Positions 43,294-52,099 of a DNA stretch of 64,000 bases are shown here, piece by piece. The notes beneath the pieces were generated by a model. It had not been told where the DNA came from. It made no database searches and was given only the letters and a program-made list of their open reading frames with translations. The position numbers and the translations under genes are program-made. Each line of letters starts with the position of its first letter. Position 1 is the first letter of the stretch. Origin of the DNA: Streptomyces sedi (GTDB lineage: Bacteria; Actinomycetota; Actinomycetes; Streptomycetales; Streptomycetaceae); the NCBI RefSeq assembly GCF_006335015.1, contig NZ_VDGT01000002.1:310001-374000 (forward strand), given 5' to 3'.

Positions 43294-43365
43294 ATGCAGC
43301 CGCTTCTCACGTTGCGCCGCCACGTCGACCTGGGACGTGTCACCTCGGCCTCCTGTCGCCGCTGA
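43294..43365 (+). CDS. Cysteine-type leader peptide (RRHVDL family)
   Basis: A 23-codon ORF ending LRRHVDLGRVTSASCRR. The RRHVDLxRVxSxxC pattern is that of the short 'putative leader peptides' placed upstream of sulfur-assimilation and related operons in many actinomycetes. The Cys codon (residue 21) lies near the end, as expected for ribosome stalling when Cys-tRNA is scarce. No clear Shine-Dalgarno is visible. It lies 323 bp before the ABC binding-protein GTG, with hairpin-forming DNA in between. Cys-dependent attenuation of the following operon is inferred from known family behaviour. Confidence 0.75.
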   Translation: MQPLLTLRRHVDLGRVTSASCRR

Positions 43366-43394
43366 CCCCGCTCCGTCCCGGAGCCGCGTCCGCC

Positions 43395-43444
43395 TCCACG
43401 CACCCCCGGTGCGGTGGGACTTCCACGCACCCCCGGTGCGGTGG
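43395..43444 (+). repeat. Two tandem 23-bp copies of an inverted repeat
   Basis: Positions 43395-43417 and 43422-43444 are identical and repeat with a 27-bp period. Each copy contains CCACGCACC, CCC, then GGTGCGGTGG, so each folds into a hairpin with one bulge. They lie between the leader peptide and the transporter operon and are candidates for the attenuator/anti-attenuator stems or a regulator binding pair. Confidence 0.75.
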
Positions 43445-43688
43445 AACGGGCGCCGTGCCGCCCCTTCGTGGGCCGCGCCCTCTCGCACACCGCCGCGCGC
43501 TCCCCGCGCGGTAGCGCGCCTCAGCCGCTCTCCCCGTCCCCCGCGGGGCGTGGCCCGTGCCGCACCCCGTTCCCCGCCTTCCGGCAGCGCCGGCGGGTGA
43601 GTTCGGGCGCGTGGCGGCGGGCTCCGCCCCGTGCCGCCGGGTGCCGTGACGCCTCGCCCCGGTGACTCCTGGAAGGAACCGTTTCGCC

Positions 43689-45332
43689 GTGTCCCTGTCT
43701 CCTCCCCTCGGCCTCCGGGCCCGGACCTCCGCCACGGCGATCGCGGTGGCCCTCACCGTCGCGTTGACCGGCTGCGGCGCCGGGGGCGACGACGCCTCGG
43801 CCGGCGCCACCGGCGAACCGGTCGACGGCGGCACCGTCACCTACGCGTTCACCGCGGCCCCCGACTGCGTCGACGCGCGCCAGCGGCCCCAGCTCAACTC
43901 CCGGCTCGTCGGCCGCCAGCTCGCCGACACCCTGACCGAACAGGACCCGGAGACCGGCGAGTTGCTGCCCTGGCTGGCCACCTCGTGGACGGTGGACGAG
44001 GAGGTCAGGGCGTTCACCTTCGAGCTGCGGGACGACGTCACCTTCAGCGACGGGGAGCGCTTCGACGCCGAGGCGGTCAAGGCCAACCTGGACGCGATCG
44101 TCGAGCTGGGGGCCCTCGCCCCGCAGGGCGGCAGCTTCCTGGCGGGCTACGAACGGACCGTCGTGGACGACGAGTTCACCGTCACCGTCGAGTTCGCGGA
44201 GCCCAACGCGCAGTTCCTCCAGGCCACGGCCACCCAGTCGCTGATCCAGCTGTCGCCCGACTCGCTCGGCAACGACCCGGCCGACCTGTGCCGGGGGGAC
44301 TTCTCCGGCTCGGGCCCGTTCACGCTGGAGTCGTTCCGCCCGGAGTCCACCGTCGAGCTGACCCGGCGCGACGACTACGCCTGGGCCTCGCCGCTCGCGG
44401 AGAACCAGGGCGCCGCCCATGTCGAACGGCTGGTGCTGGAGGGCGTGCCCGAGGGCAGCGTCCGACAGGGCAGCCTCACCAGTGGCCAGGTGGACCTCAT
44501 CGAGTCCGTGCCGGCGTCGGGACAGGCGGGGTTGGAGGCCGACGACCGGTTCGTCGTCGAGAGCGTGGTGCTCCCCGGCATCGCCATCCCCTACATCCCG
44601 CTGGTGCACAGCCCCACGCTCCAACACCCCGACACCCGGCGCGCGTTGGGCCTGGCGCTGGACCGTGAGGCCATCGTCCAGGCCGTCTACGGCGGCGTCA
44701 GCGAACCCGCCACCGGCGTGCTGACCTCCACCAACCCGGGCCATGTCGACCAGTCGGACGAGGTCAGGTACGACCCCGAGGCTGCCGTCGAGCTGCTGGA
44801 GAACGCCGGCTGGGACACCGTCGGCGAGGACGGCGTGCGGCGGGACGCCGAGGGCGAGCGGCTCAGCCTCACCCTCACCTACGAGAACAGCTCACCCGAG
44901 GCCGAGCAGCAGCACCAGCTGGCGCAGGCGCAGTGGGCCGAGGTCGGCGTCGAGCTCGTGCTGGACCCGGTGGCCGACATGCCGTTCGTCGACATGGACG
45001 AGTACCCGGGCGACATCGCCACCTGGAGCCAGACCCGCGCCGACGTGGACGTGATCCGGCTGGTGTACTCCTCGTTCCACCCGGAGATGAGCATGCTCTA
45101 CGGCCACCCGGACGAGGAGCTGGACGGCCTGCTGGCCTCGCTCCAGACCACCGCCGACTCCGAGGAGCGCCTGGCGATCGCCGAGGAGGCGCAGCGCCTG
45201 ATCGTCGAACGGGGCTACTCCGTCCCGGTGTACGACCGGGTGTGGGCCTACGGCTACACCGCCGGCCTCGGCGGCTTCCGCACCGACATCGAGGGCAAGC
45301 CGCTGCTCAACGACGTGTGGCTCGGCTCGTGA
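43689..45332 (+). CDS. Peptide/nickel-type ABC transporter substrate-binding lipoprotein
   Basis: A 547-residue family 5 binding protein with a lipobox (LTGC, residues ~27-30). Body motifs include VTYAFTAAPDCVDARQRPQL, LLPWLATSWTVDEEVRAFTF (the usual LA.SW....D...YTF-like start), and VHSPTLQHPDTRRALGLALD. GTG at 43689 gives a normal signal peptide, with GGAAGGAA 10 bases upstream; an earlier GTG at 43662 lacks a ribosome site. The family takes up peptides, opines, glutathione and other ligands. Given the leader peptide upstream, a sulfur-containing organic compound is a reasonable guess. Overlaps the next permease (GTGA). Confidence 0.92.
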   Translation: MSLSPPLGLRARTSATAIAVALTVALTGCGAGGDDASAGATGEPVDGGTVTYAFTAAPDCVDARQRPQLNSRLVGRQLADTLTEQDPETGELLPWLATSWTVDEEVRAFTFELRDDVTFSDGERFDAEAVKANLDAIVELGALAPQGGSFLAGYERTVVDDEFTVTVEFAEPNAQFLQATATQSLIQLSPDSLGNDPADLCRGDFSGSGPFTLESFRPESTVELTRRDDYAWASPLAENQGAAHVERLVLEGVPEGSVRQGSLTSGQVDLIESVPASGQAGLEADDRFVVESVVLPGIAIPYIPLVHSPTLQHPDTRRALGLALDREAIVQAVYGGVSEPATGVLTSTNPGHVDQSDEVRYDPEAAVELLENAGWDTVGEDGVRRDAEGERLSLTLTYENSSPEAEQQHQLAQAQWAEVGVELVLDPVADMPFVDMDEYPGDIATWSQTRADVDVIRLVYSSFHPEMSMLYGHPDEELDGLLASLQTTADSEERLAIAEEAQRLIVERGYSVPVYDRVWAYGYTAGLGGFRTDIEGKPLLNDVWLGS

Positions 45333-46273
45333 CCCGCTACGTCCTGGTCCGCGTCGTCAACGGCCTGTTCGTGCTGTGGGCGGCGCTGACCGCGTCCTTC
45401 CTGGTGCTGCACCTGGTGCCGGGCGACCCGGTCGCCGTGATGCTGCGCGGAGCCGGGGGTGAGGGAACGGCCGTCGACCCGGCGGCGGCCGACGAGCTCC
45501 GCGCCGAACTGGGCCTGGACCAGCCGGTGTACCGGCAGTACCTGGAGTTCGTGGGCGACGCCGCCAGGGGGGAGTTCGGCACCTCCTTCCGCAGCGGGGA
45601 CGAGGTCACGGCCGTGCTGGGCGGCGCGCTGCCGGCGACCCTGGAACTGGCGGGCGCCGCACTGCTGCTGACCCTGGTCGTCGGGGTGGCGGCTGCCGTC
45701 GCCGCCAGCCTGCTGCCGACGGCGCCGCTGCGTTCGGCCGTGCTGTCCTCGACCGTGGTGGGCAACGCGCTGCCCAGCTTCTGGACGGGCATCATCCTGC
45801 TCCAGGTGTTCTCCTTCGGCCTCGGCTGGTTCCCGGCGTTCGGCGCCGGGGACCTCTCCCAGCTGGTGCTGCCTGCGATCACGCTGGCGCTGCCGGGGAT
45901 CGGGCTGCTGACACAGGTGCTGGGACGCGGGCTGCGCGCCGCGCTGGCCGAGCCTTACGTCCGCACCGCCAGGGCCAAGGGCGCCAGCCGCGCGCGGGCC
46001 GTCTTCGTGCACGCGTTGCGCAACGCGGCCATCCCCGCGATGACGCTCTTCGGCCTGATGATCGGCGGCATCGTCGCGGGCGCCGTCGTCACGGAGACCG
46101 TCTTCGCCAGGGAGGGCGTCGGCCGGCTGACGGCCGAGGCCATCGGCACCCACGACTTCCCGGTGATCCGCGCGCTGGTCTTCCTCGCCGGTGCCCTGTA
46201 CGTGGTGGTCAACCTGGCCGTCGACCTGATCTATCCCAGGGTCGATCCCCGGATCGTCCTGCGGTCCGCCTGA
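45329..46273 (+). CDS. Peptide-type ABC transporter permease, DppB-like
   Basis: A 314-residue permease with six predicted membrane helices. It begins with the typical YVLVRVVNGLFVLWAALTAS helix and GDPVAVMLRG. The coupling region is ALAEPYVRTARAKGASRARA, followed by the GGIVAGAVVTETVFAREGVG motif of DppB proteins. GTG at 45329 overlaps the binding-protein stop. It pairs with the DppC-like subunit 13 bp downstream. Confidence 0.93.
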   Translation: MTRYVLVRVVNGLFVLWAALTASFLVLHLVPGDPVAVMLRGAGGEGTAVDPAAADELRAELGLDQPVYRQYLEFVGDAARGEFGTSFRSGDEVTAVLGGALPATLELAGAALLLTLVVGVAAAVAASLLPTAPLRSAVLSSTVVGNALPSFWTGIILLQVFSFGLGWFPAFGAGDLSQLVLPAITLALPGIGLLTQVLGRGLRAALAEPYVRTARAKGASRARAVFVHALRNAAIPAMTLFGLMIGGIVAGAVVTETVFAREGVGRLTAEAIGTHDFPVIRALVFLAGALYVVVNLAVDLIYPRVDPRIVLRSA

Positions 46274-46286
46274 GACGGGGAGAACC

Positions 46287-47255
46287 ATGACCCAAGAGTC
46301 GCCCCTCATCGCCCTCGCCAAGTCCCCGTCCCCTCAGTCCCCGTCCGCCCAGCCCCCGTCCGCCGAGTCCCCGCCTGACGGGCCTTCTTCCGCCACGGGC
46401 GTTCCGCCGCGGGAGCCGACGCCCGGCCGGCGGCTGGGCCTCGGCCTGCGGGGCCTGGCGCGTCGGCCGCTGCTGCTGGCCGCCGTGCTCTATCTGCTGC
46501 TGATCGCCGGCTGGACGCTGGTGCCCTGGCTCTTCACCGGCCAGGACCCCCTGGCCACCGACGCCTCGCTCAGCCTGACCGAGCCGGGCGGCGCGCACTG
46601 GTTCGGCACCGACAACCTCGGGCGTGACATCTACGCCCGGGTGGTGCACGGCACCCGGGTATCGATCGTCGCCGGGCTGCTGGCCGTCGGCCTCTCGCTG
46701 GCCGTGGGTTCGGCGTTGGGCCTGCTCGCCGGCTATCTGGGCGGCTGGGTGGACCAGGTGCTGATGCGGGTGGTCGAGGTCCTGGTGGTCATCCCCGGGC
46801 TGCTGCTCTCCCTGGCCGTGGTCTCCATCCTCGGGTTCGGCACCACCAACGTGGCCATCGCCGTGGGCGTCGCCGGGGTGCCGGGCTTCGCGCGGGTGGT
46901 GCGCGCGGAGGTGCTCCGCATCCGCACCAGCACCTATGTGCGGGCGGCCGTCACCAGTGGGCACCGGACGCCGGCGATCCTGGTGCGCCACGTGCTGCCC
47001 AACGCGTCGCCGCCGGTGCTGGTGCTGGCCGCGCTCGACGTGGGCGGCGCCGTGCTCTCCGTCGCGGCGCTCAGCTTCCTCGGCTTCGGCGCCTCGCCAC
47101 CGGCGCCCGAGCTGGGCGCCATGGTGGCGCAGGGGCGCGACTACATCGGTACCGCCTGGTGGCTGACCACCTTCCCCGGACTGGCGATCGCCCTGGTCGT
47201 CCTGTCCACCAGCCGCGTCGCCCGCGCGCTGGAGCGCTCCGGAGTCTCCTCGTGA
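46287..47255 (+). CDS. Peptide-type ABC transporter permease, DppC-like
   Basis: A 322-residue permease. A ~45-residue Ser/Pro/Ala-rich N-terminus encoded by near-repeat DNA (PSPQSPSAQPPSAESPP) precedes the first helix. Family motifs: HWFGTDNLGRDIYARVVHGT, the coupling segment VRAEVLRIRTSTYVRAAVTS, and SFLGFGASPPAPELGAMVAQ. GGGGAG precedes the ATG. Its stop overlaps the ATPase start (GTGA). Confidence 0.93.
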   Translation: MTQESPLIALAKSPSPQSPSAQPPSAESPPDGPSSATGVPPREPTPGRRLGLGLRGLARRPLLLAAVLYLLLIAGWTLVPWLFTGQDPLATDASLSLTEPGGAHWFGTDNLGRDIYARVVHGTRVSIVAGLLAVGLSLAVGSALGLLAGYLGGWVDQVLMRVVEVLVVIPGLLLSLAVVSILGFGTTNVAIAVGVAGVPGFARVVRAEVLRIRTSTYVRAAVTSGHRTPAILVRHVLPNASPPVLVLAALDVGGAVLSVAALSFLGFGASPPAPELGAMVAQGRDYIGTAWWLTTFPGLAIALVVLSTSRVARALERSGVSS

Positions 47256-49057
47256 CCGAAACAGACCGGGGTCTGCCCGTGCCCCAGACGGAACGGGGCC
47301 TGCCCGTGCCCGAGAACGACCGGCGCCTGCCCGTGCCCCAGACCGACCGGGGCCGTTTCACGACCGGGACCGGTCCCGGTCCCGGAACCGGAACTGGGAC
47401 CGGCATCGAGCCCGAGCGCGGGACCGGGCCCGGGCAGCCGCTGCTCGCCGTCGACGACCTCAGGGTCGACTACCGCACCCGCCGGGGGACCGTCGCCGCC
47501 GTGCGGGGCGCCTCGTTGACCGTGGCCGCCGGGGAGACGGTGGCGCTGGTCGGCGAGTCGGGGTCGGGCAAGTCCACCGTGGGCCTGGCCGTTCTCGGCC
47601 TGCTCCCCGAGGCCGCCGGGCCCGTCACCGGCTCGGTCCGCCTGGAGGGGCGGGAGCTGCTGGGCGCGCCCGACCGGCGGCTCGCGCGGGTGCGCGGCCG
47701 GGAGATCGGCTTCGTTCCCCAGGACCCGACGGCGTCGCTCAACCCCGTGCAGCGGGTCGGCACCCAGGTCGCCGAGGCGTTGCGCGTCCACGGCCTGGTG
47801 GCCAACCGCGCCGAGGGCAGACGGCGGGCCGAGGAACTGCTGGGCGAGGCGGGCCTGCCCGAACCGGCCCGCACCGCCGACCGTTTCCCGCACGAGCTGT
47901 CCGGCGGGATGTGCCAACGCGTGCTGATCGCCGTCGCGTTGGCCGCCGGACCCCGGCTGCTGATCGCCGACGAGCCGACCAGCGCGCTGGACGTCACGGT
48001 CCAGCGCCGCCTCCTCGACCACCTCGGCGAGGTGACCCGGAGGACCGGGACCGGGCTGCTGCTGGTCACCCACGACCTGGCGCTGGCCGCCGAACGCGCC
48101 GAGCGCGTCGCGGTGATGTCCCAGGGCCGGGTGGTGGAGAGCGGGCCGAGCGAACGGGTCATCGGCGAGCCCCGGCACGCCTACACCCGGGAACTGGTCG
48201 CCGCCGCGCCCTCGATGACGGCCCCGCCGGCCCCGCCGGCCGCCCCGGACGCCGCACCCCTGCTGGTCGTCGAGGGCCTGCGCCGGGTCTTCGACGTCCG
48301 CACGCCGGCCGGGGCGCGGGAGTCGGTGGTCGCCGTGGACGCGGTCGACTTCACGGTGGCGCGCGGCGGTTCGCTCGGGATCGTGGGCGAGTCGGGCTCG
48401 GGGAAGTCCACGACGGCCGGGCTGCTGCTGCGGCTGGACCGACCGGACGCGGGCCGCATCGTGCTGGACGGCGTCGACCTCGCCACCGCCTCACGGGGCG
48501 AGCTGCGACGGCTGCGCCGCCATGTCCAGCCCGTCTTCCAGGACTCCTACGGCTCGCTCGACCCCACCTTCACCGTCGGGCGCGCCATCGCCGAACCGCT
48601 GCGGGCGTTCGGCGTGCGCGGGCGCGCGGCGCGCGTCGCCGAGCTGCTGGACCTGGTGCGTCTCCCGGCCTCTGTGCGGCACCGGCGCCCGGCCGAGCTC
48701 TCCGGCGGCCAACGCCAACGCGTCTGCATCGCCCGCGCGTTGGCGCTGACGCCGCGGCTGCTGGTGCTGGACGAGCCGGTCTCGGCGCTGGACGTCTCGG
48801 TGCAGGCCCGGGTGCTCGACCTGCTGGCCGAGCTGCGCCGCGAGCTGGGGCTGAGCTATGTCCTCATCTCGCACGACCTCGCGGTGGTCCGGCAGGTCTG
48901 CGACCAGGTGCTGGTCATGCGTGGCGGCCGGGTCCTGGAACGAGGGCCGGTGGCCGAGGTCTTCGCCCGGCCGGAGCATCGGTACACCAGGGAGCTGTTG
49001 GACGCGATCCCGGGCGCGGAAGGTCGGCGGGCCGAGCCCGTCCGACCGTCACCGTGA
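47252..49057 (+). CDS. Dual ATP-binding ABC transporter protein (fused DppD/DppF-like)
   Basis: A 601-residue protein with two complete nucleotide-binding domains. The first Walker A is GESGSGKST at 101-109, signature LSGGMCQRVLIA, Walker B LLIADEPTSALD. The second Walker A is at 379-387, signature LSGGQRQRVCIA, Walker B LLVLDEPVSALD. The Cys in the first signature replaces the more usual Arg/Lys. The first ~63 residues are an odd extension of ~9-residue repeats (DRGLPVPQT-like, three to four copies) and a Gly/Thr/Pro run. GTG at 47252 overlaps the DppC-like stop, with GGAG upstream. It powers the importer. Confidence 0.92.
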   Translation: MTETDRGLPVPQTERGLPVPENDRRLPVPQTDRGRFTTGTGPGPGTGTGTGIEPERGTGPGQPLLAVDDLRVDYRTRRGTVAAVRGASLTVAAGETVALVGESGSGKSTVGLAVLGLLPEAAGPVTGSVRLEGRELLGAPDRRLARVRGREIGFVPQDPTASLNPVQRVGTQVAEALRVHGLVANRAEGRRRAEELLGEAGLPEPARTADRFPHELSGGMCQRVLIAVALAAGPRLLIADEPTSALDVTVQRRLLDHLGEVTRRTGTGLLLVTHDLALAAERAERVAVMSQGRVVESGPSERVIGEPRHAYTRELVAAAPSMTAPPAPPAAPDAAPLLVVEGLRRVFDVRTPAGARESVVAVDAVDFTVARGGSLGIVGESGSGKSTTAGLLLRLDRPDAGRIVLDGVDLATASRGELRRLRRHVQPVFQDSYGSLDPTFTVGRAIAEPLRAFGVRGRAARVAELLDLVRLPASVRHRRPAELSGGQRQRVCIARALALTPRLLVLDEPVSALDVSVQARVLDLLAELRRELGLSYVLISHDLAVVRQVCDQVLVMRGGRVLERGPVAEVFARPEHRYTRELLDAIPGAEGRRAEPVRPSP

Positions 49058-49164
49058 CGTGGTCGCCCGCACACGGACATCCGCCGGCGGCGTTCGGCAC
49101 CGCTACGCGGTGGCGTTCGGCGGCGCTCGGCGGCGAGGCCCCGGCCGGGGCGAGGAGGAGCGAG

Positions 49165-50007
49165 ATGGGACAGCGACAGTCGCCGGAGGAAGCGCCGGGG
49201 GCGCACGACCGGGAGGCGTTCGAGGCCGCGTGGCGCCGGTGGCGGGAGGAACGGGAGGCGGCCGTCGCCGCGCCGGACGGCTTCCTGGCCATCACCGGGC
49301 TGCACTGGCTGGGGCCGGAGCCGATCCGCCCGGCCGGCGCCCCCGGCGCCTGGTGGAGCACCGAGGCGGAGGGCGTGCTGGTCGAGCTGGCCGCGGGGGA
49401 GGAGCTGCGGGTGGCGGGGCGCCGGGTCACCGGGCGGCACGCCTTCGGCCGGATCGACGCCGGGAGCCCGCTGCACGCCGAGTACCCGGGCGGCGTGGTG
49501 GAGTTGGCGCGCCGAGGCGAGCGGTATCTGCTGCGCCCGCGCCGCCCCGACCATCCGCCGCTGCTCACCTACGCGGGCACGCCCACCCACGCCCCCGACC
49601 CGGCGTGGGTGCTCCCCGGCCGCTTTCTGCCGTTCGCCGAGCCGCGCCCGGTGACGGTGGACGCCGTGGTGCCGGGACTTGAGCACGTCTTCGAGGCGCC
49701 GGGGCAGGTGGAGTTCGCGCTGGCCGGCGACCGCCGCCGGCTGACGGCGTTCAACGGCCGGACCGCGGGCACGCTGCTGCTGCTCTTCGCCGACGCCACC
49801 TCGGGGGTGACGACCTCGGGACCCGGGCGCACCCTCGCCCTGGGGCCGCCCGCAGCGGACGGGCGGCTGGCGGTCGACCTCAACCGGGCGACCAACCCGC
49901 CCTGCGCGTACACCGACCACGCCACCTGCCCGCTGCCCCCGCCCGAGAACCGGCTGCCCGTCGCGGTCGAGGCGGGCGAGCTGCTGCCGCCCCGCGCCGC
50001 CGACTGA
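49165..50007 (+). CDS. DUF1684 domain protein
   Basis: A 280-residue protein matching the DUF1684 pattern: WRRWREEREAAVAAPDGFLA, then ITGLHWL at the start, LTAFNGRTAGTLLLLFADAT near residues ~190-210, and the hallmark DLNRATNPPCAYTDHATCPL, then PPPENRLPVAVEAGE, at the end. No biochemical role is firmly established for this family. It lies 107 bp after the ABC ATPase and in the same direction, so it probably belongs to the same transport operon. ATG at 49165 follows GAGGAGGAG. Confidence 0.88.
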   Translation: MGQRQSPEEAPGAHDREAFEAAWRRWREEREAAVAAPDGFLAITGLHWLGPEPIRPAGAPGAWWSTEAEGVLVELAAGEELRVAGRRVTGRHAFGRIDAGSPLHAEYPGGVVELARRGERYLLRPRRPDHPPLLTYAGTPTHAPDPAWVLPGRFLPFAEPRPVTVDAVVPGLEHVFEAPGQVEFALAGDRRRLTAFNGRTAGTLLLLFADATSGVTTSGPGRTLALGPPAADGRLAVDLNRATNPPCAYTDHATCPLPPPENRLPVAVEAGELLPPRAAD

Positions 50008-50029
50008 GCGGGGGCGCGGGGCGGCGGGC

Positions 50030-50734
50030 TCACAGCTCGCGGGGGCTGCCGGTCAGCACCACCCGGCCGGTGATGCGCTGGGGGTTCAACAGCAGGTTGT
50101 AGATGGGGCAGTTCCGCTCCACCTCCGTGTGCAGCTCCCTGATCCGCTCCTCGGAGGCGGGCGAGGTCAGCCGCACGGTGTAGCTGATGTCGTGCGGGTA
50201 GATGGGCGTCTCCTCGAAGCCCGGCTTCCCCGCGCGGGGGTCGTGGACGCCCTCCACCTCGACGTCCAGCGCGTCCAGCGGCACCCGCAGCCGCGCGGCC
50301 TGGATCAGGAACACATGGGTGAGGCAGCTGGAGAGCACGCCCAGTTGCAGTTCGGGGGAGGAGGGCCCCAGGTCGTAGCCGGCGAAGTCCGCCGGGGAGT
50401 CGCTGACCACCTGGTGGTGCCGGATGCGGATGCGGCGCACCCCGCTGCGGGACTCGGCGGTGGCGTGGGCCCGCAGCCGGTTCGGCCGCGGGTTCGGGTT
50501 GGCCCGCGCCGCCTCCTCCCTGGCCAGGAGGGCGGCGCGCTTGACGGTCAGGTAGGGGCGCAGACCCGGCCTGGGATCGTCGGCGGTCGCCAGCACCTCC
50601 TCCTCGGGGAGCCCCTCGACGTTCGGGTGGTTACGGTCCTCGGCCACGTCGCGCGCGGGCGTCGACGAGGAGGGGGCGGAGGGGGTGGTCGTGGCGGACG
50701 GGGACTTTCTGGAACCGCGCTGGGCCGTGCTCAT
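50030..50734 (-). CDS. OsmC family protein with N-terminal extension
   Basis: A 234-residue protein. The C-terminal ~140 residues are OsmC-like with the two reactive Cys in LSSCLTHVFLIQAARL and EVERNCPIYNLLLNP; the spacing fits thiol-dependent peroxidases. The N-terminal ~90 residues, Ser/Thr/Pro-rich then RPYLTVKRAALLAREEAA, exceed the normal family length. OsmC proteins reduce organic hydroperoxides, but many members beside sulfur genes may instead handle thiols or sulfur compounds. It converges on the DUF1684 gene with 22 bp between stops and has its own ~395-bp upstream gap. Confidence 0.85.
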   Translation of the reverse strand: MSTAQRGSRKSPSATTTPSAPSSSTPARDVAEDRNHPNVEGLPEEEVLATADDPRPGLRPYLTVKRAALLAREEAARANPNPRPNRLRAHATAESRSGVRRIRIRHHQVVSDSPADFAGYDLGPSSPELQLGVLSSCLTHVFLIQAARLRVPLDALDVEVEGVHDPRAGKPGFEETPIYPHDISYTVRLTSPASEERIRELHTEVERNCPIYNLLLNPQRITGRVVLTGSPREL

Positions 50735-51129
50735 GCGAGATCTCTCCCGGGTGGTCGTGCGGAGGCGGCCCGCTTCGCCCCGCCTCGGCGCGTGGGCGAC
50801 CCGCCAACGGTCTCGGACGGGCACGACGGGCCGGGGGCGCGAGGGGCCGAGGTCGGGAACGGCGCGGGGGATGAGAAGTCCGCGCCATCCTGAGGGAGAG
50901 GTGCTCCCTTTTGTGGGCCGAAGTCGACGCTAACCAGCGCCTTTTCTCCTCGTCAAGAAGTGTCCGGGCATTTCCTGAGTGATGACGATCGCACTGTGAC
51001 CTGCGTGTTTCTCGGTATTGCCGCGTATTGCGCGCGGCCGGTTCTTCGGAGGGGAAAGACGTCCGCGCGGGAAATCTCCGTGGGCGTGGTCCCCTCCGCT
51101 CCGGTGCGGTACGCCGTTCCGCTCCCCGT
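50735..51129. other. Gene-free region upstream of OsmC gene
   Basis: 395 bp with no convincing gene. The part 50930-51060 is AT-richer than its surroundings (TTTTCTCC, TGTTTCTCGGTATTGCCGCG), as promoters here often are. On the minus strand a 13-codon frame with a Cys codon (RSSSLRKCPDTS) occurs but lacks the RRHVDL pattern. The OsmC promoter must lie here; I cannot place boxes with confidence. Confidence 0.4.
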
Positions 51130-52047
51130 TCAGGCAGCCGCTCCGGTTCGGGCCGCCGCCGTCCCCGCCGCGTAGTGGGCGGCGATCTCGTCGCTTGTCG
51201 TGAGCCACACATCGGGGTGACCTGCGACCAGCGCCAGCGCCTCGTCCAGATAGCGCTGCCGGAACGCCTGGCCGATCACGAACGGGTGCAGCGCCAGCGG
51301 GAACACCCGGCCGCTGTGCGCCGACTCGGCCACCAGCCGGTCCAACTGGTCCCTGACGATCCGGACGAACTCCGGCCCGCTGACCCGCCCGCCCACGAAG
51401 AGGTTGATGTCGTTCAGCTCCACCGAGTAGGGAACGCCCAGCAGCCCCGGCACCCGCAGCCGGTACGGCTGGTCGTCGTTGGTCCAGTCGAGCACGTAGT
51501 CCAGGCCCGCCTCGGCCAGCAGCTCCGGGGTGTGGAACGTCTCCGTCAGTGCCGGGCCCAGCCAGCCGCGCGGCCGGCGGCTGGTGACGCGCGCGATGTC
51601 GTGCACCACCTCGGCGAGGTAGCGGCGCTCCTCCTCACGTTCCATCCCTGCCTGGAACGTCGAGTTGTTCCTGCCGTGCGCCACCCAGGCCCAGTCGCGT
51701 TCGAGGCCGGCCTCGACGAGTGCGGGATAGCGTTGCCCCGCCTCGGAGTTGAGCATCACGCTGGCTCGGACGCCGTGCCGGTCCAGGCTCTCCAGCACCC
51801 GCCAGAAACCGATGCGGGGCCCGTAGTCGCGCCATCCGTAGTTGAGGGGGTCGGGGACCAGCGGCGCGGTGTCGGGGAAGATGCTGGTCGCGGGGCGGTC
51901 CACGCGGTAGTGCTCCACGTTGAGCCCCACGTAGAACGCGACCCTGGCGCCGCCCGGCCAGCGGAGCGGCGGGCGGTCCACGATCGGGCTGTACTCGTAG
52001 AGGCGTTGGTGGGAGGGGTGGTCGTCGGTGGGGGTGCGGTCGGGCAT
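51130..52047 (-). CDS. Polysaccharide deacetylase family protein (PuuE/CE4-like)
   Basis: A 305-residue NodB-fold protein. The metal/active-site regions are RWPGGARVAFYVGLNVEHYR, SLDRHGVRASVMLNSEAGQR, VAHGRNNS and FPLALHPFVIGQAFRQRYLD. This layout is nearer to PuuE allantoinase and related amidohydrolases than to chitin deacetylases. No signal peptide, so it acts in the cytoplasm. ATG at 52047 is chosen as the start of the conserved part. It is divergent from a MerR regulator, with an operator-like palindrome in the 100 bp between. Confidence 0.85.
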   Translation of the reverse strand: MPDRTPTDDHPSHQRLYEYSPIVDRPPLRWPGGARVAFYVGLNVEHYRVDRPATSIFPDTAPLVPDPLNYGWRDYGPRIGFWRVLESLDRHGVRASVMLNSEAGQRYPALVEAGLERDWAWVAHGRNNSTFQAGMEREEERRYLAEVVHDIARVTSRRPRGWLGPALTETFHTPELLAEAGLDYVLDWTNDDQPYRLRVPGLLGVPYSVELNDINLFVGGRVSGPEFVRIVRDQLDRLVAESAHSGRVFPLALHPFVIGQAFRQRYLDEALALVAGHPDVWLTTSDEIAAHYAAGTAAARTGAAA

Positions 52048-52099
52048 CGGAGGCCGTCCCTTCGTCGGGGGTGGGTGCCTTGCCCGCACATCCTGAAAC

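Larger units (their letters stand above)
42734..43688. promoter_or_regulatory. Long divergent control region with leader peptide and inverted repeats
   Basis: 955 bp between the FMN reductase start and the ABC binding-protein start, with only one convincing small gene (43294-43365). After it come a GCTCCG/CGGAGC stem (about 43375-43389), two tandem 23-bp inverted repeats and further GC-rich stems up to the ribosome site. The arrangement fits transcription attenuation. The reductase-side half, 42734-43290, shows only GC-rich sequence with poor coding signals. Confidence 0.6.
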
